Of a stretch of 64,000 nucleotides of DNA, positions 52,101-62,057 are shown piece after piece. Numbering within the stretch: the first letter of the stretch is position 1; each line of letters starts with the position of its first letter. The translations under genes and the position numbers were made by a program. Source of the stretch: Acholoe squamosa (taxonomy: Eukaryota; Annelida; Polychaeta; Phyllodocida; Polynoidae); assembly GCA_949317995.1 (NCBI GenBank), contig OX439042.1, forward strand, positions 20,253,174-20,317,173. The letters are read 5' to 3'. A model generated the notes under the pieces. That model saw nothing but the letters and a program-made list of their open reading frames with translations, was not told the origin of the DNA and did not search any database.

Positions 52101-53298
52101 TTGTGTTTTTCAGTGGAATCGTTGTTTTGCAGGGGATATACCACACAATTTTTCTTGTCATAGCACATAGATTCCAGAGAAGTAATCATTTTGAGTTGAC
52201 TTCAGCATGTTATTTACATAGTCTGAACGTATCCACGAGGTTTCCCAATGTGAGAGAATATCCTAAACTTGTGTTTAAGCTTTTTTACGTTCTTTGCATA
52301 TTGAAAAAAAAGGACAGAATCAAAGAAAACTCCATATCCTTTAGAGCAGTAGTGTTTGAATTCTTCTCTCTTTTTTTTTTGCATCTTAAATGGCAAAAGA
52401 AAAAAAATGTGACTTTGGCATGTGTAGTTAATGATACAGTAAATCCCATGTATGTGTGTATATAATATCGACAGTCGGTCAATAGTCTGCTCAACTGTCT
52501 CCTAGCATTGACCACAAGGCGTTCCTCCGTATGTACATTTATGCATTGTTTCACAATAGGTGGTGGAATAGCCATTGAGGCTGAGATATGATGCATCTAA
52601 CATAACATTTATAACTCATGGATTTCATTTTAGAAAAATTTGGATAAAGACTAAAAGGCCCAAAGGTCCTAATATTACCTGATAATACATGGCGCACTTA
52701 GAATAGTCTAGTTTTGCTTTCTTTGGAAACTTGTTTATCCTTGATTTGTATTTTGATGCTATAGTTGTTTACAGAGATGAAGGTAGAACAGATGCTGTTT
52801 GAAACCCCTTGTTTTATGTTTTCTTGAGTTGTAGCTATTGCATCGTCAGTTCACTAACCCACAGATTAGCTTATTTGTACGACCCCTAAAATAACGCCAA
52901 AATTAACCAACTCATTACAAACATATTTCATTTTGAAATCATTTAAAATCAGACAAGATTAGGAAATATGAAAATAAACAGATGGATAAAACCCGATACA
53001 AGTGATAGCATTGTTTGTTCATCAGGTTATATCTCAGATCAATCGAAATTTCAATTCAAAATACCACTGGGTATTCATACTTTTTTGGTTCATTTCATAT
53101 CGAGTGATCACAGCTGATTTAACTGAGCGTGTACGATTCTGATGCTATTAGCTCCATTTTAATGAATATGGATGATACAAATGTGTTGTATTTTTCAGGG
53201 ACTTGGCCGAACCTATAACACTACAAGACCTGGCCACTGACACTCAGAAGTCAGGGGTGCACTTTGCAGACAATAACCAGGTGTCACGGGACAGGTAG
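34174..53298 (+). CDS. SCLT1: SCLT1, centriole distal-appendage coiled-coil protein
   Basis: SCLT1 (sodium channel and clathrin linker 1) builds the distal appendages that dock the mother centriole for ciliogenesis. Nineteen coding exons join in phase to 697 aa (human 688): 34174-34210, 39218-39276, 39507-39547, 39672-39744, 40012-40067, 40270-40399, 40796-40867, 41870-41920, 42790-42951, 43204-43295, 43439-43525, 43743-43932, 44185-44331, 44533-44681, 46849-47041, 47315-47451, 51341-51575, 51773-51855, 53199-53298. Almost all of it is predicted coiled coil. Family signatures in order are SPLLVEYDANL (about 48), VAENKRLARELKSAVE (about 84), LQAQLQMALQEKDSAMEMWQ (about 123), KKQCNDNISRL (about 355), IREKRAVESELEKIYQEG (about 388), MLELRQLLSSQQ (about 540) and REAESRAATASLQ (near 630). 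Compared with vertebrates a short segment after residue 156 seems missing. The frame is undamaged; intron 1 is 5 kb and intron 16 3.9 kb. Confidence 0.96.
35334..36623. mobile_element. Larger G-rich Harbinger-like element in SCLT1 intron 1
   Basis: The left end GGGAGTGGTCATTTTAATAT follows TAA (35331-35333). The right end, inverted, is GGGAGTGGTCATTATTTATC and is followed by CAA, one change from TAA. The ends match those at 5346, 61283 and 45782. At 1290 bp it is about four times longer than its relatives. Nested inverted repeats (TAGGCACTTACCTA at 35581-35594, inverted at 36527-36540, each next to a GCCCCCC tract) suggest a second inner element or a longer family member. No transposase frame is visible. 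Confidence 0.5.
36707..36763 (+). CDS. Candidate 57-nt cassette exon of SCLT1
   Basis: Inside SCLT1 intron 1, a strong acceptor (pyrimidine-rich, ending TTCATTCCAG) and a donor (GAAG then GTGGGT) bracket 57 nt. The phases are 1 and 1, exactly as needed to sit between SCLT1 exons 1 and 2. Inserted there, it would add VDYVIKVNPPAFDLDSLCE in frame without a stop. Human SCLT1 runs directly from the exon-1 to the exon-2 equivalent, so this would be an optional, lineage-specific exon. It could still be a chance open stretch. Confidence 0.3.
36931..37232 (+). other. Exon-like open stretch, unknown
   Basis: In SCLT1 intron 1 two overlapping plus-strand frames look protein-like. One has LRGSLDISGDSLAQVLNDLH and ends at about 37171. 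The other has DVIAAADPLLEHFLQQHTYV and ends in a stop near 37229. An acceptor-like ATTCATCAG precedes the first, but its phase fits neither SCLT1 exon 1 nor the 57-nt candidate. A retroposed fragment with a frameshift, or a nested gene, are possible. No family is recognised. Confidence 0.2.
38878..39159. mobile_element. PIF/Harbinger-like MITE just upstream of SCLT1 exon 2
   Basis: Inverted ends of about 28 bp share GGCCACACCNAAAA and then ATAAGTTGGTCTA. TTA flanks both sides (38875-38877 and 39160-39162). The start GGCC and the 3-bp TWA duplication fit PIF/Harbinger. The element ends 58 bp before SCLT1 exon 2, within branch-point range of the acceptor. A minus-strand frame of about 120 codons across it is incidental. 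Confidence 0.78.
40610..40792 (+). mobile_element. SINE inserted on the SCLT1 exon 7 splice acceptor
   Basis: This is a 183-bp copy of the repeat at 23524-23709. It is flanked by identical 11-bp copies of CAGGAGAAAGA (40599-40609 and 40793-40803), the target-site duplication. That word spans the splice acceptor of SCLT1 exon 7 (CAG then GAGAAAGA), so insertion duplicated the acceptor. Using the upstream copy would add 194 nt and shift the frame to a stop near 40844. The downstream copy keeps the SCLT1 frame, so the working acceptor now has SINE-derived sequence (CTATTACTCACTCACTCGCTT) as its pyrimidine tract. Confidence 0.85.
42170..42430. mobile_element. Probable MITE in SCLT1 intron 8
   Basis: It begins TACCGTAATTTCCCGCGTAT and ends GCGTCTTACGGTA, with further GCGTCTTATACGC words inside. 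The ends match only over about 8 bp, so this is a tentative call. The start is of a type common in animal palindromic elements. Confidence 0.4.
45488..45782. mobile_element. Right end of a G-rich Harbinger-like MITE, SCLT1 intron 14
   Basis: The right end, ACCAACCCTGTTGTTACAAA then ATGATCACTCCC followed by TAA (45783-45785), matches the element at 5346-5670. The left end is degraded or lost; a TAAGGGACC near 45491 is a poor candidate. G-runs between 45350 and 45720 look related. Confidence 0.55.
46370..46675. mobile_element. hAT-like MITE, CAGGGTTCCCACA ends, SCLT1 intron 14
   Basis: Perfect 13-bp inverted ends CAGGGTTCCCACA bracket 306 bp that contain many GTCATGGAAAGTCATGGAA words. TATAG lies on both sides. 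The CAGGG start is common in hAT elements, though a clean 8-bp duplication is not visible. No coding sequence. Confidence 0.7.
47862..48100. repeat. 80-bp minisatellite, three copies
   Basis: Period is exactly 80 bp (GCATGCACCA at 47871, 47951 and, as ACATGCACCA, 48031). Each unit contains AATTCAACCCACCCTCC and TAAGTAATTATAG. It lies in SCLT1 intron 16. Confidence 0.9.
49250..51200. repeat. 40-42 bp satellite with higher-order structure, SCLT1 intron 16
   Basis: Monomers resemble TTAGTAATTACTCACTATTT then GTCAGCAATTAGTCAATATATG. A distinct block (AACAGAGAAATAGCCATTGA to CTTGACTGGTATTTGTCAAG) recurs at about 49401, 49950, 50458 and 50754, giving higher-order periods near 549, 508 and 296 bp. 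Each longer unit also contains an inverted monomer (ATTGACTAATATCTGACAAA). From 50941 to 51075 the array is a clean 40-bp tandem. Open frames across it are artefacts. Confidence 0.92.
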
Positions 53299-53916
53299 CA
53301 CACCCTGACACCCCACACAGTGGGTAACAATATATCTTAGCAACACACAACCCAATCTAACCCAGCACAGGAAAATACACAATTGTAACAGTCATCGCAG
53401 TTACTTTAACCCATTGATCTTTTTTCCCCATCATTATTACTAATTATTCTTTGTTATATCCTTATATCATCGGTTGGTTGTTAATTTGACGAAAGGAAAC
53501 GGGATGGCATAGGATATTAAAATGTATAAAATCATCATTGTACATAAGTGTTTTGTATTCAAAAGTGTTAAATCATTTTGGTATCAGGTTCTAGCAATCT
53601 GTACAAATGTGTATTGTTCGAGGCTGGGGTCATAGGTTGGGCATGTTAACATTTTAGAGTACGTTGGGGTAAATACTATGTCTTGCATCGTTCTGTACAT
53701 ATACATTGTATAGAAAGTTCATTCCATTTTGCTCAATACGAAAGAGCTATGTATATATGGGCTCTCCATTGAATCTAGGTAAAGTGATTAACGTTTCTAA
53801 GGCGATTTAACTCGACTGAGATAATTGTATATTGAAGTGTTCATCACGTTGGCAAAAGTGCGCATTGCTTGTTCAAAATGGGAGGAAATGTGGTGCATTA
53901 TTTTTGTTAGAATAAT

Positions 53917-54058
53917 CAGAGATGCCACTTTTCCTGGTTTACCAGGAATTCCTGTTTTTTATTCCAAGATTTCTGTATTAAATTATGTTAAATTCCTGGG
54001 AAAATGTGTCCAACGTCCAGTTTTCCTGGTTTTTGTCGGCCAGTGAGTGGCATCTCTG
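53917..54058. mobile_element. Small hAT-like MITE, CAGAGATGCCACT ends
   Basis: Inverted ends CAGAGATGCCACT match perfectly, and inside are TTTTCCTGGTTT and its relatives. At 142 bp it is non-coding. The CAGAGATG start is hAT-like, but flanking 8-mers are only partly alike (AGAATAAT and AGTAATGG). Confidence 0.65.
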
Positions 54059-55190
54059 AGTAATGGTAGGCGAACGTTCCATACACAAGGTCACAGATTT
54101 CAGGTGTATACATTTATGCATAAATCAATTAGAACGGGATTAGACAAACATGAAATGATATGTAGTGAGAAGTTGCAGTAGAAAAAGCAGTATTTGGTGT
54201 GATGGTGTCTCAGTTTCAGCGAGAATGAAGAATCCTTAGTGGCCTTACATTATAGCTCAAAACATACAGAGCGTGGGCGCAGATCACACATCAGAGTGGG
54301 GAAAATGCTCCTTCAATATACCTTGAGTTTCTCCAAGTATCAAACATGATACACGTTCTATGTTTTCTATTGAACATGTAGCCCTGGTGCTGGACTTTTG
54401 GACATGTCAACATTTCCCTACAACTTTATGCTCTATACGTCTATACATCATTCCATAGTTGTCATAACCAATGTGGAATTTGTTAGATCGAAGGGTTGTA
54501 CGTGGTCAGTTTCGTTTTCGTCATGCCAATATTCCACAGCCTATGCCATAAATCAGAAATGATTACATCACCTATTACATTTCAAAATGAATCTCATTTC
54601 TGTCATTTGGACAAGTGTGTCAGGTTGTTGGTATGATCAATTTCCTAAGATTACTGTATGTTTGTTTCTTGTTGAAACACTAAATGTTCGAGATGTGGTT
54701 TTGGTAACCAACAGATCTTTATAGAATTCTTGCTACTAAGCAGACCATGGTACATCGTGGACATTTCTCTAACATGAGTTAAACTAAAATTGTAACATGT
54801 AGTAACATATTTTAGTCTAACAACTGGATACTTCCGATGCAATGTAGCATAATCTATAGTTCAAGTCAATTGACCACATTAAACACAGAACACAGCAGTG
54901 TATGTTGTGCTTCAATAGCACCGATTTTTTTGTACATTCATTGTTGGTCGATTGTTAAATACTCGTGCTTATACACCATTGACCTTCACGTTATATGTGG
55001 CACTGTCTGTGATGACTCTAAGATTTGTCCAAGTCCGTCCGATACTCTGTGCTATTAATGTTATATTGTGTCACATAGAAGATGCCGGGTATTTACTTAT
55101 TCAGTATAAATGTTGGTAATTTGGGACTAACACCAACTGATTGTTAATTGCTGTATCTTGTATATTATACACATATGGCATAAACATTTT

Positions 55191-55196
55191 AATAAA
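55191..55196 (+). terminator. Polyadenylation signal, SCLT1
   Basis: AATAAA in an AT-rich setting, followed within 25 bp by a GT-rich stretch. It is the best signal after the SCLT1 stop codon. Confidence 0.5.
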
Positions 55197-55326
55197 ATTG
55201 TTGGTATCGAAATACACATTAGTTTCTGTTGTCTATATTTTATGCACATTATTCCAATATAAGGCACTCATGTAAAATTAAAATCACGTTGTATATCTGA
55301 TGACATAAATTAATTGTCAAATTGAT

Positions 55327-55336
55327 TTATTTATTG
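55327..55336 (-). terminator. Polyadenylation signal after RWDD2 exon 2A
   Basis: The minus strand reads AATAAATAAA here, about 600 bases past the stop codon of the downstream terminal exon. It lies tail to tail with the SCLT1 signal, about 130 bp away. Confidence 0.45.
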
Positions 55337-55939
55337 TGGCACAAATAAGAAAACAGCGTAAAGAAACTATAAAGGAATACATCCTCTCATCGAACCCGTC
55401 TGCCAATGGTCTGAGAAAATGACCGGAAAATGAAAAGATATATGCGATATTGATAAACTTGTATACTGATAAACTTTTATCGTTTGAACTATATCAAGCA
55501 GATTACATTATATTACCCGATAGGTATCAAACTTGAGGCTTAACTAAATTCAAATAAATTTATCTAAACCCGAAAACCCTTTGAGGGAAGAGTCGTCAAA
55601 TGAGCATGTATTTGAATGATCCAGCAATTGACAACGCCTTAACCTGACTTGTTGCTAAAAGCACCCTTCAAAAGTTGCTGAAATATTTGAACTACAATTG
55701 AAAGACATGGCGCTTATACATGTATATGTAGTAAAAGACCTGAGGAATATTTGTGCAGTACAGTAACTGTTGTATCGATTTGAAATATGTGGAAACTTTG
55801 GTAAATAAGTCACAGTTTTCACCAATTCTGTATGAATCTCAGGTACCCGCAGTTAGTTTAACATTACCTTTTTAACTTAAAAAACGTACAAGGCAGCTAA
55901 CTTTGACAATGTCATATATGAACATTTAAAAAACTACAT

Positions 55940-56629
55940 TCAGTCATCATCTTCAGCCAGTTTGCCCTCTACATGGAAGTAAATGTTGAACATGTGCCCA
56001 AACCCCCGTTCCTCCAGGTACTGGAAGAGCTGCCCTCGGTCCGCATGTGGTGCTCGGCCAGCCGCCTGACGCATTGCAAAATAACGCTCCTCAAAGGGGC
56101 CAAATTTCCTGAAGTCTTCAATAGGCTTATCACCCATATCTACGTCCTCTCTCTCCTTCATAGTTAGTTTCTTCCATTGCATACGACGTATTCTACCCCA
56201 AAAGTCTTCCACATCATATAAATAACCCTCAAGGACAATAATACCTGGTTTTCCCGGAACATAAAATCCTGTCAAGTTAAGCTCTGCCCCAAACTCAAGC
56301 ATGTCCTTGCGTTTGATTTTACTGTATATATGATGGCTGTAAATCCACATGCGGCAGAACATATTATTTTTAGGGTCTGCACTCCGACCCTTTGGCTGAC
56401 TACTCTCTGGTTGTGGCTCACTGACAAAGTATTCCTCAGCATTGTCCTGTAGCCAGTCTATGAGTGAGCAGGTGAGCAGCTCCCCTGACTGCCAGCTGCT
56501 GTTCAGGTGGCTCCACATGGCTTCACTGAGCAGGTTGTGCTGGGTCCGAGAGAGAGATGCAGCCCGGAAGAAGATCTGTGGTAATACGGATGGGTAGTCG
56601 TATGGTAGGCGGCACACCAACTCCAGGGG
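55940..56629 (-). CDS. RWDD2 terminal exon, downstream copy (2A)
   Basis: This 690-nt exon encodes 229 residues and a stop, and is a second copy of the RWDD2 terminal exon. It begins at a good acceptor (TATATCTTTCAG) in phase 0, which would join to the first exon at 61830-62057 to give 305 aa. It carries the rest of the RWD domain (PLELVCRLPYDYPSVLP, DWLQDNAEEYF) and the DUF1115 region (MWIYSHHIYSKIKRK, LTGFYVPGKPGIIVLEG, DVEDFWGR). It ends KLAEDDD. There is no frameshift or stop, so selection seems to have kept it. No separate RWD-type first exon was found between 56630 and 58297. It is either an alternative last exon of the upstream gene, or a duplicate whose own first exon is missed. Confidence 0.85.
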   Translation of the reverse strand, partial: PLELVCRLPYDYPSVLPQIFFRAASLSRTQHNLLSEAMWSHLNSSWQSGELLTCSLIDWLQDNAEEYFVSEPQPESSQPKGRSADPKNNMFCRMWIYSHHIYSKIKRKDMLEFGAELNLTGFYVPGKPGIIVLEGYLYDVEDFWGRIRRMQWKKLTMKEREDVDMGDKPIEDFRKFGPFEERYFAMRQAAGRAPHADRGQLFQYLEERGFGHMFNIYFHVEGKLAEDDD

Positions 56630-58297
56630 CTGAAAGATATAGAAACCAATAACAGGTAAGTAAAGTGTTGTTGATTAATGAAATATAATATTTTTCGTGT
56701 AAGTAATGTTATGAAATCTGCAAAGTTTTGGTAAACTTCCTGAAATTGATTGTCCACAGACTAAATGGGCTACTTTTAGGCATATAACACAAATTCATGC
56801 AGTACTGCAATATTATACATCTTTGTAAAATTCTCCTGACTTCATGTACTTTAATGTTCTGCACCATGAATCATTTACCTGAATATTCTTAGCTTGTAAC
56901 TTTACTAGAGCCAGTTTATAACAGTTTTTTTTCTTATCATTTTATTGGTCATGATAGAGGTACAAAGTGGTTTACCTATACATGTCTTTTTTTTAATTAC
57001 CCCAGATAAATTCCTAACTTATCAAATACATTGATTACACCTTAGATATTTCCTAAAGAGGGGAGAGTTGGAGTGGAAGGTGAGCTCATTTGGCTGAAAA
57101 TGGTGACTGACAGACTGTCAACACAGATCTACTGCAAATACTTTTATTCTGGGGGAGTAGGAGAGGAGGTGGTCAGAACACCCTTTTTTCTTATCTTGCT
57201 GGTGTAATAGGGGGTTACTTACTTTATAACCTGATATGGTCTATCCTTAGTCTAACTCTTAGGGCTTAGGCAATTTTACTCGGAATGCTAAGGCGACTGA
57301 AGGATGCAGGTGTATGTACAGCCTGGTTTATACTACCGATGGGTTACTCATTGGTGCCAGCTAGGGGGTCTAATATATGGTACCGGAGTACTACTGTAGA
57401 ACAGAAGAAAAGCACAAAACAGGACTCTACCCGATGGTCCCTACATCATTGATTAGGGATTCTTAATATAATTTATATACCCTCTTTGAAGGTCAAAATG
57501 CAGCTTGCTGGCGGCTTTATACATTAAGGGGTTGGTATGAAAATATGGGTGTAGTCGTTGGGAAATTTGATCTGGGTGTACTGGGTAGTATTTCTTAACT
57601 ATATAAGGTGGGGGTGGTCTAAACGGGAGAAGAACTAATTCAATACTCACTGTGGATTACAGGTAGAACACCAATGACACAGACACCTCATTTTTTCTAA
57701 CATCAATCACATAAGCTACCCAAATGTTCATTTCATGTAGTTGTAAATGATACTAAACATATAAGTCACGGCTTATATAAAGCTCTTTACGGGTGCCCCT
57801 AATATCCCAATGCCCCATTTAGTAATGAACATCCCCCTTAGTTAAGTTTCAAAGTGACAGATTACTTAGTTAGTTTGTTATTAAACTCAGATGCTCGTAA
57901 TTAGAGAGATTAATCAATTTTCTTTAAATAAATTAAGTCAACGGTTAAATCGTTAAATAACCCTTTATATAATACCGGTATCAGTTCTCTCTTCTTCTAC
58001 ACAACACACAACAGCAAAATATGATTATAAATATTATGCTACAAATTATTAAACCAATTCTCGGAATGGTCTACTACTCAATATTGAGATGGATACAGAT
58101 GAAAGATAATTTGGCCTCATGGGTAGACTTCACAACAGTATGCATGGAATGAGAATACTCAATTGCTGCGCATATGATATGTTGAACATTGGAATACAAA
58201 GAGACAACAGAACATGGTGGAATGTTAATGACAAAAGTCGTTTTGTATACCAGATACGTGGACTGGCAGTACTGCCTCAAGACATCACATTTATACA
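56630..58297. other. Spacer between the two RWDD2 terminal exons
   Basis: 1.7 kb with no RWD-type first exon, no strong splice donor in a conserved frame and no clear transposon. It would contain the 3' UTR of the 58298-58996 exon. Confidence 0.5.
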
Positions 58298-61200
58298 TTA
58301 GTCATCACCCTCAGCTAGTTTTCCATCTACATGGAAATATATGCTGAACATACTCCCCAGCCCTCGTTCCTCTAAGAACTGGTAGAGCTGACCACGGTCA
58401 GGGATCCCAAGCTTCCCTCCCTGTACCTGCCTCACAGCAAAGAATCGCTCCTCAAAGGGACCAAACTTCCTGAAATCATCCACACTCTTGTCACCCATAT
58501 CCCAGTCCTGTTTCTCCTTCATAGTGATCTTTTTCCATGTCCACCGTCGCACACGTCCCCAGAAATCCTCTACATCATTATTGTACCCCTCAATGACTAT
58601 AATCCCTGGTTTGCCTGGGACATAAAATCCTGTCAGATCAAGCTCAGCTGCAATCTCCAGCATTCCTTTTCGTTTGACCGGATTACGGATATGGTGACTG
58701 TAGATCCACATGCGACTGAACATATTGGTTTTAGGGTCTGTGTCACGGTTCTTCTTTGGTTGACTGGACTGTTCTGCTGGTACATCAGCAGCAAAGTATG
58801 CCTCAGCATTGTCCTGTAGCCAGTCTATGAGTGAGCAGGTGAGCAGCTCCCCTGACTGCCAGCTGCTGCTCAGGTGGCTCCACATGGCTTCACTGAGCAG
58901 GTGGTGCTGGGTCCGAGACAGAGACGCAGCACGGATAAACACATGGGGTAAAATGGATGGGTAGTCATGTGAAAATCTGCACACCAACTCCAGAGGCTGG
59001 AAAACATAAATCAACACCTTCCAATTCCATCGCCTGTGTATCTCCCCAAACAAGGGTACCACGTAATAATGGAAATAACTGTGCCTATTGTACATTAATT
59101 CTTTTTTTTTTTCTTGAGCTGCCTTTTAAGTTGGATCTAATCTCCCTTCCCATGATCAGCAATTGGCCTACTTCACTCATCATAATTATTCTGCTGTATT
59201 AAGATGTGAGTAAATGTTACCATATCAGTAATTATATACATGTAGTGAGCTACTGGTATTATGTTGTAAAGCTGCAGGTACACAGATGGCTTCTGCTGCA
59301 CAGCATCGGCCATGGCAGCTGGCCACAAGACAGCTGACACTGTCAGCTTTCTTGCGGCCAGCTGCTGCAGCCAAGTGGCTGGCTGCGCGGCATCGGCCTC
59401 AGGGTGTTACACCAGTGGCATCGGCCGCAATGCATGTTCTGCGGCCAAAGCCGCACTGCCGATGCCGCAAGTGTAACTGCAGCTTAAGAGACGAGCCATT
59501 TATTACTACGGTAGTTGGAGGGGTAAGGATTGAGGTTGGTGTACTCTCTTGCTAGATAAGCTGTAAATAATCTTGACACACCCTTCTACTGAGGAATAGG
59601 AACTAATCAAGTTTATGAAATGAATCCCCCCCTCAAGAAAAAAATAATGCACTGGTAAAATGTATGTAGAATGATAAACACTGAAGAAAGTAGGCCTACC
59701 TCTCTATACAATATATCCGGGCACCACAAACCCGTCCCGCCTTTGGGAAAGTGCCCGTCCCCCCTTCGGGAAAGTGCCCGTTCCCCCTTTGCTTGTAAAT
59801 TATGTAATCATCTGTAATGTGATCAGGTAGATCATGGTATATTGTTTTATACTTGTTGTGAGCGATCAATAAAAAAGAAATGTAATAAAATATATAGATG
59901 GCATACCCCTGAATGAGTGAATACAGGGGTGGATCCATGCTTTTGAGAAAGGGGGGCGCACATCTTGGCCATGGGATGTGGGTAAATGGGTTGATGGACT
60001 CATCACAAGAGAAGCGCAGTGAGTTCGCAAGCGCAGCGAAGTGACTTTAATTGGGGGGTCTGGGGGCATGCCCCCCAGGAAAACTTTGAATTCTAGAGGG
60101 CATTTGGTGCATTCTGGTGCATTTTTAGACTCCAATCTATTGGCAGTTTTGGTATCATTTACTACAAAATATTTGTGGGTATGTGAATTTCCAGTAGCAG
60201 GATGAGATTGAGGAACAATGAGCCTGTGGGTGGGGACCCTCATTTCCAATCTCATCTTGCCCTCACCCCCAGCCCCACTATTCCTAATGACAGTCTCATG
60301 CCCTCACACCCTGCCCCCCCCCCAATCTTAGCATTCCCCAACTACCAGATTTCATCCTGTCCTCATCCCCAACCCACTATTCCTAATTCCAGTCTCACCC
60401 TGCCTTCACCCCCAATCTCACCATTCTCCTACTACAAGTTTGCATCCTACCCTATTGGCCACTAGCTGGTCTGGAGCTGGTTCCGGTGACACACTCTGAT
60501 AAGAACTGATAAGATGGGACCAGCATGTCCCTGGAAGTGGGTGTTAACCAGGGACAAGTTACCAATCATGGTATGTCTCATAAGTGGGTTTCACCTCAAC
60601 CAGCGAAATTCAAAATGGTGGCTCCACTAGGCCTCCACACTGAGTCCTATACTACCAGTCTCATCCCACCCTCACCCTAAGCCCCACTATTTCCCTACTG
60701 CCAGTCCCCTCCTGTCCTCACCCACCATAGCTCCAACCACAACCTCATCCACCCTCCTGCCTACCTCTCCATCTCATTTTTTACTATCTACCCTATATAT
60801 GAAGTCATATGATAATAACCAAAACATTCCTTATCTCATCTTGAAACTCTAGCCCAATCCGTTTTACTGTCCCAATTAAGCTTACTGTCACCACCAAGCC
60901 CAGAACTGATTGTGCACCCCTGCATCCTTTTGCTGGTGGGAGGGTGACAGTAGGGGAAGGGTGGAGAAAGGAAGGCAGTGGGAAGGGAGATCAGTGATTG
61001 GGGAGATGGGTACAGCGACTGACACTGGGGAGGGGGCATGGACAAGAGAAAGGAGGAGCAAGTATTGGAAGGCATCCTGAATAAAAAAAAGACAATCCAG
61101 GACTGCCCCTTCCATCCATCAAAGATATTCCTACCCTACACTAGCTTTCCCTCTCATCTTGATGCTCCTCCTTCCATCCAGCTGGGATGTACAGGGAAAA

Positions 61201-62057
61201 AGGTGAATGGGGAGTAAATGAATATTGGTAGTACTTTGGAGGATGGGTGGTCAGCCCACCTAGCTAGTTTATGCCAATGTAAGGGAGTGGTCATTATTCA
61301 TCAACAAGGGGGGGGGTGGTGGGTTTGAGGGGGGGCTTAAAATTTTCAGACCCCTCCCAAGGGGGGGGGGCTAAAATAGTTTTGACTCCTCTTATAGGCT
61401 AATAAAATTCACCCTCTTTTTAGCCAAAACGCCTGTGCGCTACTATAGATCAAAGAGGGGCGCGAAAACTCTCCGCGCCTCTGGCGCGGGGGGCGCAAAA
61501 AATTTTGACTGCCATCGAGGGGGGTGTAAAAAATTTCCGCGCACCCGCGAAAACCCACCACCCCCCCTGTTGATAAATAATGACCACTCCCTAAAGGTTG
61601 GGTTGGGGTCATTTTCAAGAGAAAATTTTGAAAATTTCATTGTTAAAACAATTAAACATGCATTCTGGTGACTTTTGGGAATGACTTAATAACTTTTGTT
61701 CTAGTAGGAATATTGGACATTCTAGCAAACATGATTTTGGAAAAAATGGGGGGGGGGGTGCGCGTCCGCTGCGCCCCTCCCCCCTCAATCCGCGCCTGGA
61801 ATATAATTAAACAGTATTATAGTACATACCTGCCCACCAACAGAAAGTTTGACAGTGAAACCTATCCTACTCTGCAGGTTGGACGCATCGATCTGACCTT
61901 CCAGAAAGGCATTAATCTCAGCTACACTGCCTTGATCATCCAGGACAAACTCAGAACGGTCAGGAAACATGGAGGACAACATCTCCACTTCTGACAACTG
62001 CAGTGTCAATGTCTCTGTTAGGTCCGCTGTGGGCGACTCTGTGGCCTCAGAACTCAT
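58298..62057 (-). CDS. RWDD2: RWD domain-containing protein 2 (RWDD2A/2B ortholog)
   Basis: Two coding exons, 61830-62057 (76 residues) and 58298-58996 (232 residues plus stop), join in phase 0 to give 308 aa, in line with human RWDD2A (about 292) and RWDD2B (about 319). The first exon carries the start of the RWD domain (QLSEVEMLSSMFPD). The second exon completes it (DYPSILPHVF, SLIDWLQDNAE) and adds the DUF1115 domain with MWIYSHHI, LTGFYVPGKPGIIVIEGY and DVEDFWGR. The start is the first ATG of the conserved frame. Human RWDD2A and 2B are vertebrate duplicates, so this invertebrate gene probably corresponds to both. The function is not well established. The intron (2.8 kb) holds repeats. 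A second terminal exon lies downstream at 55940-56629. Confidence 0.93.
59269..59485. mobile_element. GC-rich palindromic element in RWDD2 intron 1
   Basis: The ends AAGCTGCAGGTACAC and, inverted, AAGCTGCAGTTACAC match closely. Inside, GCATCGGCC and GCGGCCA words recur in both orientations. It is markedly more GC-rich than the surrounding intron. A MITE is likely; the target duplication is not clear. Confidence 0.6.
60195..60790. repeat. Pyrimidine-rich imperfect tandem repeat
   Basis: Repeated phrases such as CCCACTATTCCTAAT, CAGTCTCA and CCCTCACCCC recur every 40-50 bp with poor conservation. The strand asymmetry (C/T on plus) is strong. Confidence 0.5.
61283..61591. mobile_element. PIF/Harbinger-like G-rich MITE, TAA target duplication
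   Basis: The left GGGAGTGGTCATTATTCATC and the inverted right GGGAGTGGTCATTATTTATC match. TAA lies at 61280-61282 and 61592-61594. G-runs follow the left end and C-runs precede the right. It is the same family as 5346-5670, located in RWDD2 intron 1 near the first exon. Confidence 0.8.

Larger units (their letters stand above)
53299..55215 (+). other. Probable SCLT1 3' UTR
   Basis: No further coding exon is seen between the SCLT1 stop and a canonical AATAAA at 55191-55196. The stretch is AT-rich and contains a small hAT-like MITE (53917-54058). A shorter 3' UTR with a variant signal is possible. Confidence 0.45.
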
